Part shown: in pieces, positions 39,539 to 51,553 of the stretch
Layout of the letters: every line of letters begins with the position of its first letter
Position numbering within the stretch: the stretch's first letter is position 1
Source: Takakia lepidozioides
Lineage: Eukaryota; Streptophyta; Takakiopsida; Takakiales; Takakiaceae
Length of the DNA: 64,000 nt
NCBI GenBank assembly: GCA_030704615.1
Contig: CM060732.1
Location: 19,220,001-19,284,000 of the forward strand
Direction of reading: 5' to 3'
Program-made: the position numbers and the translations under genes
Notes under the pieces: model-generated
Told to the model about the DNA's origin: nothing
The model's database searches: none
Seen by the model: only the letters and a program-made list of their open reading frames with translations

Positions 39539-41720
39539 GGACTTTGTCCATCCCTTCCCGGTCTTTTCTCTTGGCACCCATCCGAAAACAACCCAAGTAC
39601 ATCAGGCGGGAGCCGTGGGCGAGACGCCGCCCCAACGGTACCGGACGATGATGACGATGACAGTGACAGTGACAGTGACAACAACAATGAGCATGGAATT
39701 AACCAGGAGGATGTGCAAGCCATGGAGGATCTCTTAATGCATCATGTGGGCGCTGATGCATCCCATGAAGAGGGAACCCGGCCAATCGATGATCCTGAAA
39801 TGGCCCCCTCAAATGACATGGAGAGGGAGGCGAGAACTCCCTTGTACGAAGGGCGAAAGTGAGTCGACTTTCAACAATCTTACTTTGCTCAATCTTCAAA
39901 TTCGATTTGGCATAAGTAATGTTGGGATGTCTGCCATAATGCGAACTATTGCAGACTATATCCTTGCTCCACACTTGAAACCCAAGATGCCACGGTCGCG
40001 GAAAGAGGCGCGCGAAGTCTTGGACTCTGTGGGGATGGGCTATAAGATTTTTCATGCATGTCCATGTGATAAAACCCTATACTACGGAGAGATTCGCATC
40101 TCACAAGTGCCCAAAGTGCAAGAAAGACCGATATCGGATGATGTCCAAGGGAAAAAAGTACCACGCAAGGTATAAGCGCCATTCCCCCTCGCATGGAGAT
40201 TATTTCTTTAATCTTCTCAATGTATGTAAAGTGTATTCCACAAAGTTTAGGGTTTAGAGAGTAGTACTCATGCAAGATCTGATTGTGGTTTTGGAAGGAG
40301 TGAGTGAGGAGTGGAAGAGCGACGTTCGGTTTTGACCATTCACACCCAAATGAGGGAGAGGCTGCATAAAGGGAAAGACATAAGGGTGTTGTATTATGTG
40401 TGCTAATGGGATGATTACATGTGGGGGGCGTGGGGTATTTCATCCTAGAAAATGCATTACTTTCCGATCATCCCGCGATTGAGGGCACAGTACCGAAGCC
40501 CCGAATTGGCCAGACTCATGAGATGGCACGCCTCGCATTGGAGCCCCCGGGAAAGGTGTGCGGGCCACAAGATTCACAAGCATGGAGGCATATTGAAGAG
40601 ATGTGGCCTTTTCTCTTGGAGGACCCACGACATGTCCACCTCGGCTTCTCCTCGGATGGGGTCAACCCATTCTCTGTCCAGTCATGTAGTCATTCCACTT
40701 GGCCGGTGACCATGGTGAATTACAACATCCCTCCGTATCTTTCAATTAAAAAAGGCCATATCATGTTGGCTGCCATTGTGCCAGGTGAGTGTACTCATTT
40801 CATGTTTATTATTGCCTTAGACTTTACATTAAACTTGATCTCTGACGCAATTCGGATGCAAGATTGATGAGTGACATAATCATGGTAAGACGTGTAATTC
40901 ATTTTGTAGTATAATTTGCATATTGGTGGAGCATTGAAACAATGATGTGAATGTCTCAATAGGAAAAAAACAAGTGGCAAACATGGACACGTACTTGCGA
41001 CCTCTTGTTGATGAACTTAAGGAGCTATGGAGGGGGTCCCGCATTGGATGCTTCACTTGACCCTATGGCCGGACAATCTTTTCAGATGAGAGACATCTTG
41101 CTTTGGACAATGCATGATTATCCAGGTATATTATGTTCCCATGAACAACCCGCGTACATTCACTTGTCAATGCCGGAATGATGAGGATTGGGATTGATTG
41201 AAGTAGCGGCGACAGTCTTTGTGCACCGTAGTGGGGTAGATGGCATTATGGGCCATGCACATGACAACTTTTTGTTTTTGCTAATGTGGCGGGATGTGTA
41301 GTACATGACTAACTGTTTGCTCGGGGCTAAGCACCAAAGGGTACCATGCATGCTTGCATTGTGGCGATGATCTTGATGCACATAGCTCCCGCCATCTTCA
41401 CAAGATGGTGTATCCCAACTACCGCAAATTTCTTCAATGAGCCATCGATGGAGAAGAAGAGAGAAACACTTGTTTGATGGCAAAAAGGAAGTACGTCCCC
41501 CCCCCATGACACCGTCCGGGCAGTTTTGGGAGGACTGATGGAAGGAGGCCCATGCGGGCACGGACGGTGAAGTGGATGTGCCCGGCATGAAACGACTTTC
41601 AATCTTCTACGAGTTGCCATATTGGGCGGTACATATTCCATCAAAACACCGTCAATATCCCTATGCATGCATGTGATATTGCACATTTGGTATGCGTTGC
41701 ATTGTCACTTTCACGTAAAT
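39539..41720 (+). pseudogene. CACTA 3 TNP2 (Transposase_21) core
   Basis: Collinear TNP2 blocks lie in shifting frames. They include an acidic D/S run (DDDDDDSDSDSDNNN), EDLLMHHVGAD and PLYEGRK (39,830-39,862). NLTLLNLQIRFGISNVGMSA, SRKEAREVLDSVGMGYKIFH and ACPCDKTLYY follow at 39,865-40,085, then CPKCKKDRYR. At 40,450-40,790 are YFPIIPRLRAQYRS, MRWHASHW, HLGFSSDGVNPF, WPVTMVNYNIPPYLSIKKG and AAIVPG. QSFQMRDILLWTMHDYPG is at 41,070-41,125, HRWRRREKHLFDGKK at about 41,440-41,490, and RLSIFYELPYWAVHIPSKH at 41,590-41,650. TNP2 is the DDE-type enzyme that cuts the CACTA ends. Frame breaks near 39,862, 40,110 and 41,300 indicate a pseudogene. Minus-strand frames here are shadows. Confidence 0.85.
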
Positions 41721-41779
41721 TTTTTTGTGTAAGTCTTCCCGTCATGATGCCCCGATTAGTACCCAAGGCGACTCTTGTG

Positions 41780-42943
41780 AGCATCCTCGAAGCACCCTAA
41801 TTTGACCGAGACCACGGCCTTCCCAGATATGTTGGGTAGCATTGCGAGTGGCCCCAAAAATGCACGCTGGCAAAGAAGGGAGTGGCTGCAAAAGGAGATT
41901 CTCTCGGTGTTAGAAAGGAGCTTGAGGAGCAGGGTCGCATGTGCCATCTATGGGCCGAACAAAATGGTGTGGACCCAAAGGGTGTTGTACGGTGGAAGTA
42001 TAGGTGCGCACCTTGGTAATAGACAAAGGAGGAATACAAGAAAGTGATAGCCACCATAAGTGTTGTCCGAACACCAACTGGTTATGGGTCATCCCTCCGT
42101 ACGAAGTTCAGCGAAGAAGACGGGGTCCATGGTTTGAAGTCTCATGACTACCATAATCTATTGCAAGACATCTTGCCCATTGCAGTACGTGGGACATTGA
42201 CTCCCGAGGTTCGTGAGACAATCTATAGATTGGGAGGCTTGTTGCGGTGGATTTGCTCCAAAGAGTTGGAAGAAGCAGATTTTCCACGCATGAAGGAGGC
42301 GGCGGAGGTAATGTGTATGTTGGAGATGCACCTTCCTCCCTCCTTCTTTGACATCCAAGTGCACTTGGTAGTGCACTTAGTGGAAGAGGCTTCAATTGCC
42401 GGCCCCGTTCATTCTCGGTGGATGTACTTCTTTGAGCGTTACATGAAGACTTTGAAAGGATTTGTAAGACAAATGGCGCACCCGGAGGGTAGCATGGCGG
42501 AGGGGTATACGTTGTAAGAAGCTATGTTCTATTGCACGGAGTATATGACAAGGGTGGATGAGGAAGCCCCTCGGATGTGGAAGGAAGAGGAGGATGCACG
42601 AACCAATGACATTGTTTTGCCCAAAAAATCGAAGAGGGTAAAATTGCCGACCTTGGTGATTGAACAAACGCATGACTTCATACTGAAGAACACCCCATCC
42701 ATACATGAGTGGGAGACAAGATACAATAATCTTGTTCAACAACGAGAGGAGGAGACGCTTGCATGGAGGTGGAACCATCCAAGGCCGGTTACTAGACGCC
42801 CACGACGAGGAGCGGACCGCCGGAACGTTCCTTCACAAAATTTGCCCATGGAATTGCAGCCTCTAAGTTCATTCCAACAGTGGCTTCAGACTTCAGTTTA
42901 TGACGCCGTTGCTCAAGGAGAGGTAGTTTCAGATTTGGTGTAA
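41780..42943 (+). pseudogene. CACTA 3 DUF4218 and C-terminal region
   Basis: LKSHDYHNLLQDILPIAVRG, RETIYRLGGLLRWICSKELE, MLEMHLPPSFFDIQVHLVVH and GPVHSRWMYFFERYMKTLKG lie in one frame (42,044-42,517). They match the DUF4218 domain downstream of TNP2. The same frame continues after a single TAA at 42,515 with FYCTEYMTRVDEEAPRMWKE to 42,943. Only that stop interrupts the last 300 codons, so decay is limited here. Upstream (41,780-42,040) the sequence is frameshifted. The C-terminal tail is Arg-rich, then ends PLSSFQQWLQTSVYDAVAQG. Confidence 0.85.
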
Positions 42944-43019
42944 GACATTGCAAGGGACCTCTCTCAATTCGCGACCTCATACACGGCGGTTTGGGTTCAC
43001 GGTCGTCATTTTCGCATTT

Positions 43020-43949
43020 GTGCTCTTGACATGGGGTGGCTGCAAATTGCCTCCCCCCCCCGTTGTGCGAATTGCTGCATAGAGGTGGTGAAGGAGAGAG
43101 AGAGGGTGCATGCATCACCCAAATTTATTTAAAACAAATTTAAAAAAAAAACCCATGTGGGCTGTGGTGCCTGCGTGCACCAGCGCGGCCAGCCCCCCAT
43201 TGTTGCGAATTGTTGCACAGAGGTGGTGAGGGAGAGAGAGAGATGGTGCTTGCATTACCCAAAATTTAAAAAAAAAAAAAAAAAAAACCCCATGTGGGCT
43301 GCGGTGCCTACGCGCACCAACGCGGCCAGCCCCCCCGTTGCTGCGAATTGCTGCACAGAGGTGGTCAAGGAGAGGGTGCCTACATCACCTCAAATCAAAA
43401 AAAAAAAAAGCCTATATGGGCTGGGGTGCTTGCGCGGCCAGCCCCCCGTTGCTGCGAATTGCTTGACAGACAAGAAGGTGATAGAGAGATGGTGCCTGCT
43501 ATCACCCAATTTTTTTTATAAAAAAATAAATGTGGACTAGGGTGCCTGCGCGCACCAGCGTGGCTAGCCCCCCATTGCTGCGAATTGCTTGACAAACAGC
43601 TAGGGTGATAGAGAGAGGGTGCCTGCCATCACCCAAATTTTGAAAAAAAAAAAAGCCCAAAGTGGGCTGGGGTGCCTACGCGCACCAATTTGGCCAGCCC
43701 CCCCCCTTTGCTGCGAATTGCTTGACAGAGAGCATGCGTGATAGAAAGGGTGCCTGCCATCACCCAAATTTGAAAACAAAAAGACCGAGTGGGCTGGTGT
43801 GGCTACGCGCACCAATGCGGCCAGCCCCCCGTTGCTGCGAATTGCTTGACAGAGAGCATGCATGATAGAGAGGGTGCCTGCCATCACCCAAATTTAAAAA
43901 AAAGTAAAGCCCAAGTGGGCTGGTGTGGCTGCGCGCACCAATGCGGCCA
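43020..43949 (+). repeat. Tandem array, 110-140-bp units
   Basis: Seven units are visible. Each has GGCCAGCCCCCCGTTGCTGC, GAATTGCTTGACAGAGAG, GAGAGGGTGCCTGCCATCAC, CCAAATTT, an A-run and GTGGGCTGG. Unit length varies mostly through the A-run. The array is cut by the large Gypsy element at 43,950, and the next unit continues at 63,677. Frames reading through the array are repeat artefacts. Confidence 0.9.
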
Positions 43950-43954
43950 GTTCC

Positions 43955-44804
43955 TGATAACGGCTATGCTATGAGGGACATACAACGAGGGTCGCAACGG
44001 GACATACTGGGTAGTGATGGACGTACACTACCTGAGCCACAGGCAGAGACGGCTAAGTACGCGGTACTTAGCCAATGGCGGGACAAAGGTACATTACCAC
44101 GAGAGCAGTAAGGGGTAGTGTAGTAACCGTGAGCCGTGAACCACGATATCACACGGTCACGATAGCATCGGCTTTAACCAATAGAGGGAGTAGTGGACCG
44201 TTTACCACTATGGCTCACGACCACTACAACGAGCCACTTTTTAGCAAACCTTTTAGGTTGCATAGGCAGTTAGACAAACGGTCATTAACGACCGCAGGCT
44301 GTAACGGCTCTTTCGAGCATAGTATAAAAAGACTGTACGCAACTCAGAAGGTGTGTGGTAGGAGTATCAGTGATCAATGTGTATTTAGAGGGACTCAGAG
44401 TGATTCTGTGTACTTCTGTGATGATGTGACGAGCTCTGAAGTAAAGCCATGCTATTCGAAGTATCTCTGTGTAGAGTGAACGTGAGATGGTGAGAATGTG
44501 TATCATCTCAGAATAGTTCTTGTTTTCTCTTGACTACCATCTGCTTGTATGAACCAAGAGGCTTCAGTCCTTTCAACTAAGATCTTTTATGCTTAAGAGT
44601 TTGTAGATTGGTCTTAATCAATAGGATTAAGCAGTCTGCAAGGATATGGCTTCATCCGACGTTCATGGTTTAGCTATCCTTAAAACGATTACTTCGTAAT
44701 CGTTTCTGAAAGCATACCGTCGGACAACCTCTGTTGCATGTCTTAGGAAATGGGCAGTAGTGTTAATAGCCTGTTTTGTCTAAGTCATAAACCAGCGGTT
44801 TACA
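43955..44804 (+). repeat. 5' LTR of the 19.7-kb Gypsy element
   Basis: Starts TGATAACGGC and ends GGTTTACA. AGTATAAAAAGACTG near 44,320 is a good TATA box, and the LTR contains a short AACGATTACTTCGTAATCGTT palindrome near 44,684-44,705 (one strand shown in part). It matches 62,827-63,676. Confidence 0.95.
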
Positions 44805-44805
44805 T

Positions 44806-44824
44806 TTGGCGACCATACTGGGGA
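44806..44824 (+). other. Primer-binding site candidate
   Basis: TTGGCGACCATACTGGGGA follows the LTR by one base. It resembles the TGGCG...TGGGGA sites of Athila/Tat-type plant Gypsy elements; the tRNA is not assigned. Confidence 0.6.
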
Positions 44825-44832
44825 CTAACGGT

Positions 44833-45273
44833 ATGTTGAGTTCAAAAGTACTCAAAGAAGGATGGTTACTCAGTGATTTCTTGAAATCACGACAGAACGA
44901 GTCAACAAAAGCAAAGGAATGGAAAACATTCCTGGAAAATTTTCATGGTTTACTAAGAGCAATACAACAGAAAATCTTTCTGTCAGTCGTGAAAGAAGAT
45001 GACAAATGGGGATTGAAGGGAGGAGTGATCAGTATTACACAAGCACCTTGGGAATGTAGGATTAGAAGTGAAGAGTGGTTGTCTCGTCTAGCTCTATTGA
45101 TTACTCTAATCCCAATCAGAAAAGTTTGTTATACTAGTTATATTTTCAGAGAAGGATGTTCAAATTATGAATATTGTCACACGATCATAGAAGCAGTGGA
45201 GTACTGGATACCCAAAGACTTATTGCAAGTCAGATACACTGAAAAAGACAGATGGTATTATTGTGCTCATTAA
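44833..45273 (+). CDS. Small leader ORF upstream of gag, unknown
   Basis: An ATG 9 bp after the primer site opens a 146-codon frame. It starts MLSSKVLKEGWLLSDFLKSR and contains Trp-rich sequence (WECRIRSEEWLSR) and two Cys pairs in the second half. It ends before gag, in a different frame. No family was recognised. It is uninterrupted, unlike gag and pol, which argues for a function or for chance; a few Gypsy lineages (Ogre/Tat) carry an extra upstream ORF. Confidence 0.45.
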   Translation: MLSSKVLKEGWLLSDFLKSRQNESTKAKEWKTFLENFHGLLRAIQQKIFLSVVKEDDKWGLKGGVISITQAPWECRIRSEEWLSRLALLITLIPIRKVCYTSYIFREGCSNYEYCHTIIEAVEYWIPKDLLQVRYTEKDRWYYCAH

Positions 45274-45433
45274 AAAGTTTGGTGATCAATCAGTAAAAAG
45301 AAAAATTAAGTTGTAATACGGATTCTTGCAAGATAGGATGAGTCTTGAAGAAAGGGTAGAGACACTATAAATTTTCTTTACTGACATACCAAGACTATTT
45401 TAAAGGGTACTGAAAAGGAATTCTACATATGAT

Positions 45434-47174
45434 GTGGGAGTGAATGAGGAAATTAAAGAAAAAGCTAAACAAGACAGAGCTGAACGAATAGAGAAATATG
45501 CTGCAGAAAGGGAGGCTCGGTTAAGAGAAGAGTTCCCAGAATTACAGAACTTGAAAATTATTCAAGGTGAGACATCAAACAGTGATAAACCAGAAGATCA
45601 AGAAATCGGATTGGTGGGAAGTGGGAACACTACACCAGAAGAAGTTGCCAGTAATGTACTTGGTGAATGGTTACCACAAGAAAGATCTGAAGGACCTTCT
45701 ACAGTAACAAGCCCAAATAGAGGTTTTGCTGAAATATTAGAAGAAAGATTTGAGAACATTTTGAGTGAAGAAGGTGAAAGAAGTGAAAGCACTTCTCCAG
45801 AAAAGATAACCAGAACTGCACTCAAAGCTTTTAAAGATTCATTAAGCTTAGTAGGGATAGCAGCTAGAAGACGACTATCATTGGGACAAGGACCTCCTAG
45901 CTTTGAATCACTGTTTGGAAGACAAACACCAACACCACCACAGCCAGCAGCAGCAGGACCCTCCCAGTTTGGACAACCAGTTGCACCAGCTACACCGATG
46001 GCTTTAGCAGCAAGCAAAACCAGACCACCATTTCCTTTATATGATGGGAAATCTGATCCAGATATCCATCTTAATCAATTTGAAAACATGTGCACCATTT
46101 ACAATGAAGCAACAGACCAAGAAGATCCGACTATTTCCTTGTTCAATGGCCGAAAAGGCATTGAATGGTTGGCAACTTTCCCAGCCAATCACTTTGCGAA
46201 TTGGGCGGATATGAGAGCCACGTTTCAAGAAAGATATAGATCCAACAAATCCACGTCTGAAATCTTCACATGATTACAGAACCTAAGACAGAAAAAGAAA
46301 GAATTGGTAGTCGACTACCTGGAGAGAATGAAGACTCTGATCAGGAAACTACCTCAAGCACCAGGGTGATTTGCAAAAATCATGGTTCATCAATGGACTT
46401 CGTCCTGAATATGTAACCATGGTTACAGTCATGCCTAACAACACTTTGGCTGAAGCAGTAGGGACTGCAAAGAAGTTGGAATTGGGATTCCATCAGAGCA
46501 GAAGCAAAGATTCCAAGGATCTCTTGGAAGAAGAAGACTCTGATGATGAAGAAAAGCCCAAGCAAAAGAAGAAAGAAGTGATTGACAAAACCACTTTGGA
46601 TCAGAAGATAGCAGAGGCTATCAAGAATTTTAAAGATGAAGGGCCACGAAATGCAACATGGTGTCACAAATGCGGGACTGCAGAACACCTGGCAATGGAA
46701 TGCCATATGAAGGACAAATACTGTGATATTTGTCATATGAACAATCATAATACCAGCCATTGTATTTACAACCAACGGGCCAAGAAGACTTGGTACACAC
46801 GAGAGGTGGGGGTACACCAAGTCCAAATCCGACGGGGAGGATCGGACGAACCAAGACGATACAACATGGGTAATCGTTATCAGAGGCCACGAAATGAATA
46901 TCCACCAAGGGATAGGGAACATCAACCCAGAAACAAAGAAAGCACGAGATGCCACTATTGCAAGAAAGAGGGACACTGGAAACATGAATGCCAGTTGCGA
47001 ATCAAGCATGAGGTAGAAGTGGGAAATATGGAAGCCGGACCAAGTGTAGCCGTAAGTGTGGTAACCCCTGTAGGGGATACTCTTGCGGTAACCCGAACTC
47101 AGGCCAAGAAACAGAAACCTCCAGATAAGGAGATTGAAGAAGAACGGAAACAATATCCAGAAAGTGCAGCATGA
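45434..47174 (+). pseudogene. Gag of the 19.7-kb element, three zinc knuckles
   Basis: The first frame (45,434-46,273) has a charged N-terminus, an SGGG-free Pro/Gln linker and the capsid block PPFPLYDGKSDPDIHLNQFE, GIEWLATFPANHFANWADMR. It is followed after a TGA at 46,271 by LRQKKKELVVDYLERMKTLI and, after a shift near 46,368, NGLRPEYV. The second frame (46,371-47,174) has three CCHC knuckles: CHKCGTAEHLAMEC, CDICHMNNHNTSHC and CHYCKKEGHWKHEC. A basic Arg/Asn/Pro-rich linker lies before the third. Gag packages RNA. Two breaks make it non-functional in this copy. Confidence 0.88.
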
Positions 47175-47419
47175 CGGGAGAAAAAGAGCTTACACCAGGA
47201 AGTAAGTAAAACCATAGCTCAAATGCAAGAGGGAACCCATATACCTTCTGGAGAGCCAACTCCAGATAAGCAAATCAGACCAACGGTGAAGACCATGAAT
47301 ACAACCACGGAAACAGAATTGGCCGAAGTAATCTGCCAGACCAGACCCAAATTACCATTGGACAATTATTAAAAATTGCTCCACACTGCAAGAAAACTTT
47401 ATTTCGGGCAATCGAGGCA

Positions 47420-48085
47420 TTGACCCCCAACCAAAACAAAAACCAACACCAGAGGTTTACACGATTAAACCCACAACTATACGACAAACTCCAGATTACG
47501 ACGAAGCAGTACCCGTAATACAAGTACGTATTGGACGGAAGATGGTAACGAATGTACTCATCGATGGAGGATCAGGAGTGAATATCATGACAGAAAAGAT
47601 GAAGAAGTCATTAGGATTGGGGCACATGGAACCTGCTCCATTCACGGTACGAATGGCTGATCAACGAAAAGTGCAGCCATTGGGGATCATCAGACGACTT
47701 GCAATGGAAGTAGCAGGACTGGTATACGAAAATATTAGTAACCATTCTCAGAATGGAGGATGTGGCAGAAGGATATTCACTACTACTTGGCCGACCATGG
47801 TTAACACAAGCCCAATCACACCACGATTGGGGAAGTCAGACTCTCACAATCGAAAAGGGAGCAGAACAAGTCACCATCACGACGAAGCAACGAGGTACCA
47901 TTCCACGAGAGAAACAACCTTGCATAGTGGAAGAATATGATTGGTCTAGTGGACTGTCAGATGAAGAAGAAGCCACAATATACGCAGCACATCCACAGTT
48001 GAAACCTATTGGACAACTGGTGGTCAAGCATACCACAACAGTAGGATGTCACATGGTGAACACCCAAGGAGAACCAAATACTTCG
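47420..48085 (+). pseudogene. Aspartic protease of the 19.7-kb element
   Basis: NVLIDGGSGVNIMTEKMKKS carries the D-[GS]-G-S-G-V-N signature of plant Gypsy protease (47,545-47,605). A shift near 47,745 separates it from MEDVAEGYSLLLGRPWLTQA, the ILGRPWL block. Upstream coding is broken by a stop near 47,370. It processes the polyprotein. Confidence 0.8.
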
Positions 48086-48089
48086 AGAA

Positions 48090-48549
48090 ATGAAGATCCA
48101 GAGGAAGAAGCGATGGACACACCTCAACACCCGGCCCGGTTCTCAAGAAAGGGAAGAAGACATTCAAATCAGTGAAGTACCTGCCACAATTGCAACCATC
48201 GGACAAGAGATTGCAGGATGGACAGTAACGGAAGAAATTCAATTGATTCAAGTGAATCTGGGAACAGTGGAAGAACCACAGATAATACGAGTAAGTGCAA
48301 GTCTCGAAGAATCATTTCTACAAGAAGCCACTGCATTATTCACTGAATACAAGGATGTATTTGCCTGGAACTACAAGGATTTGAAGGGGATACCTTCTAA
48401 CATCTGTCAGCACCGAATTGAATTGGAAGTTGACACAAAACCAATTCGTCAGAACCGTTACAGAATGAACCCCAACTATGCAGCTAAAGTTTGGGAAGAA
48501 ATCAAGAAGTTATTGGATGCAGGATTCATATACCCAGTAGAGACACCAC
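48090..48549 (+). pseudogene. RT N-terminal part, cut by foreign block
   Basis: FTEYKDVFAWNYKDLKGIPS, HRIELEVDTKPIRQNRYRMN and IKKLLDAGFIYPVE form the start of a Gypsy RT (D-V-F-A-W, H-x-I, R-x-N-P, A-G-F-I). Coding turns abruptly into antisense methyltransferase-element sequence near 48,550. The palm with its catalytic aspartates is missing from this element altogether, since RT similarity on the far side begins at the RNase H boundary. Confidence 0.88.
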
Positions 48550-49975
48550 TGCCACCGAGCTCCAGTGTCATCCTGCTGGCTCGTGCATGGATTGCGACTC
48601 AACCCATCTGCATTTCGATTGACCAAACCCGGTCGATGCACCACCTGAAAGTCATACTCTTGAAGGATGAGTGCCCACCGTGCAAGCTTCCCCGTAAGCT
48701 TGTCTGACTCCATCAACCACTTGAGTGGTTGGTGATCCGTGACAAGGGTGAAGAGATTGCCGTATAGATAGCACCTGAAGTGTGCCACGGCCCACACTGC
48801 AGCTAAGCATTCTCCCTCATATGAGCTATACTTAGACTCTGCAGCATTGTTCGAGCGGCTAGCATAAGCCACTACGAACTCTCTTCCCTCATCATCCACC
48901 TGTGTGAGCACCGCTCCAAGCCCCAGCATGCTCCAATATGTATGCAGCTGAAAAGGACGCCCCCTGATAGGTCGTCTCAAGATGGGCGCGAGGTCAACCT
49001 CGCCTTGAGCTCTTGGAAAGCTTGTTCCTGCTCATCTTCCCACTGCCACTCCTGGTCCACCTTGGTCAGCTTGGTTAGAGCCTTTGCAATGGCACTAAAT
49101 CCCTTAACAAACCGTCTGTAATAGTTTGCTAACCCCATGAAAGCTCGAACTCGGCTCACATCCGTGGGGCGTGGAACCTGTGCAATGGACTCTACCTTAG
49201 TCTGTTGTACCCCCAATCCTCCAGGATATATCATGTGACCCAGATACTCAATCTCGTTGTGGAAAAACTTGCACTTCCCCGGATGTAACTTCAATCCGTG
49301 CGTCCTCAAGCGCTCAAATACCCCCTGAAGGTGTCTCTCATGCTCCTCCACCGTAGCACTAAAGATGATGATGTCATCTATGTAGCACCGAGCAAACTCC
49401 ACCCCTGCTAGAATCCTGTCCATGACTCTTTGAAACTCAGCGGGAGCGTTTTTAAGCCCAAATGGTAAGAACCGCCACTGGTATAGGCAATCCTTTCCGT
49501 GCTCATTGATCCCCCAGAATGCCGTCTTTTGCTTATCCGCCTCCTTGATCGGCAACTGGTGATATCCGGATCGTAAATCCAACGTGCTAAAGACCTTGGC
49601 ATGCCCAATGGCATCAAAGATCTCCTCTGGTGTTGGCATGGCATACCTATCGCGTCTCTCCGTCCAATTGCCATAGACATCCTTCTTGGCTGGCATCACT
49701 GTGGCTGAAGCATACTCTCCACCAGAGAGCTCCACCAAACCTGCCTCCCAGAGATCTTGAGTCCTCATCTGAATCAAAGACCTCTCCATGTCACTGTATC
49801 TATAGGGTCTCCGAAAGATTGGCGTGTCAGTGGCCAACTCAATACGGATCTCTTGACCCTTCAGTGCTCCCAAGTCCTTCAAACTGAAGGCAAAGCAATT
49901 CCTATAAGCCCTCAGGAACCGCCGCATACGTCGTCTCTCTCCTCCGGTGACAATGGGTCCAATGTCAGGCTCCTA
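48550..49975 (-). pseudogene. RT and RNase H of the second copy
   Basis: The frame from about 49,927 to 48,977 is very close to the first copy, with YIDD and FGLKNAPAEFQRVMDRI. The segment with CGDYRPVN (17 codons) is deleted between TERR and YAMPTPEEI, removing a conserved RT block. A shift at about 48,978 leads into RNase H (RNNA-containing linker, EGECLAAVWAV, DHQPLKWL), ending at 48,550. This is a pseudogene. Confidence 0.9.
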
Positions 49976-50215
49976 ATTGTCCTCCAACTGCACCTTAAGT
50001 CCAGTGGGCTTAGAGGTAGAGGACGCGTCCCGTGGTTGCTATGCTGCAACCTCTTGAGCAATACTCCCTTCCTGCTCAGTCAATGACAAGGCCTCATCCT
50101 GCCCCATCATCTCATCATTGAGAACCTCCTCAACCCGAGAAGAATCCCCAACCTCATCCATCACAGCCGCCTTGGCTGCCAACTCCCTCTGGACCTCGAG
50201 CACCTCCCACGTGTG

Positions 50216-51440
50216 CTATGGATGTCTACACCCCGTGGTCCTCACCGGCTCGCCCCCACTCGTTGCCTGTACCGTCTTGGTAGGCAGAGAGACCGTCAAG
50301 GGAAGTGCACTCCGCACTCTACGTTGCTCAGCCATAGCCAAGCTGATAATCCAGGTCAAGCAATTGAGATCCATTGCTTGCCCCAACACCTGACGACGTG
50401 ATGCCTCAGAAAGAGAAGGCACCGCCGTGGTCCCAGTGGAAAACCCCATAGCCCGCTCTCGCTCGTCGGCATTAGGCTCTACTAACTGCTGCAACTGAGC
50501 ATCCCACAGGAGGCCAGGTCCACCATCCCGAAAAGCATGAGAGCTTGGGAAGCTGAGCAATGTAGGTAATGCTGCTCGTGGGTGACCCATCCTGTTGACC
50601 ACTGCCAACGGCGAACGGTCATTATGTCTCACACATTGAGACTGCCTCCCTGTGTCCAAAATGCCATCCACGGTGAGGTGTGCTGGGCGCTGCACCCCAT
50701 CAAATGCACGCTTGAGCAGTGCGGGTGGCATCAAGTTAGTCCACCAAAGCCGTGGACGATGAGCCCGTGACCCCACTGCAGCTGCATCCAGCAACACTGC
50801 TGACCCAAGCCACGACCGGACTTGATGCACACTGGCCATCACCCTGGCCCGAGAATCACCCATCAGTGGCACATTCTCCAATGTATGCCGGATACAGCCT
50901 AATGAAGCTGCAAGTAGCGCAAAATCCGCACCATCTCCCAAAACAGAAAAGTCTCGCAATCCATTGCCATGCCCGATGAATGCCCTTGGCAGGGCCAACC
51001 TGCCACTACCAGATCAATGGAGCCAATCCGCTCCAACCTGCCCCCAGCAACGCAATGTCTGCTGGCAAGGCCTGCTGATATCCACGAACTGCAGACACCG
51101 GCAACAACTCAGGGTACTGCTGCAGCATCTGAGCAACATGGCGCAGTGAGACGCGTCGTGTAGTCTCATCCCTCTCCACATACAGGTAACGTCGAACTCG
51201 TACACCTGCCTGCAACACTGCAGCCAATCCAGTGCTGATCCCACCAAATAAGTCCAGAAGGCATATGCCTTGATCCGGCCGCTGCCACACAAGAGGTGTG
51301 GTGTCCAATGGCGACAACTGAGGTTCGCTGGTGCAATCACCGCACTCTCCTCCTCTCCTGACGGTACAAAAGCTTCTACCCAAGCTTGTTGCACCCGTCT
51401 ATCAGCAGCTTGCTGCAAATCCTTGCTCGTACCCACAATG
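50216..51440 (-). pseudogene. Methyltransferase domain of the second copy
   Basis: Motif I (LDLFGGISTGL) and the YLYVERDE block lie in one frame (51,383-51,006). The region around motif IV is frameshifted and shortened near 51,000. Motifs VI (ENV), VIII (RAHRPR), IX (ERERAMGF) and X (SEASRRQVLGQA) are together in another frame (50,998-50,216). The continuous IX-X frame shows that the break at 16,366 in the first copy is a secondary mutation. The domain cannot be made from this copy. Confidence 0.9.
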
Positions 51441-51553
51441 GGGTGTGAGCAACCATGGCAGGCAACTCCACCGTACCATGCATGTCATCCTGCTCTGCTG
51501 GAGGTGGCACATCCTCTGCATGGGCATTGCCTTCCAGCAACTCTACAGGCCAA

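Larger units (their letters stand above)
36269..43000 (+). mobile_element. CACTA element 3 with TNP2-type transposase gene
   Basis: CACTTAGGGAAAAAAAAGGGC at 36,269 resembles the element 2 terminus. Palindromic TGCGACGCCCGGCCGTCGCA repeats follow to about 36,520. A plus-strand transposase gene then runs from about 36,926 to 42,943, so this is the 5' end. No right terminus was identified; similarity stops before the tandem array at 43,020. Confidence 0.75.

Noticed and set aside
43020-43949. CRISPR-like array
   Set aside because: Units are 110-140 bp, nearly fully repeated without unique spacers, in a eukaryotic context.
43157-43974. Frames through the 43-kb tandem array
   Set aside because: The same peptide recurs in several frames in step with the repeat and changes with the A-run length, so these are repeat artefacts.
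46380-47153. 257-codon minus-strand frame opposite gag
   Set aside because: It is the hydrophobic shadow of the knuckle-bearing gag frame on the plus strand; zinc knuckles define the true strand.
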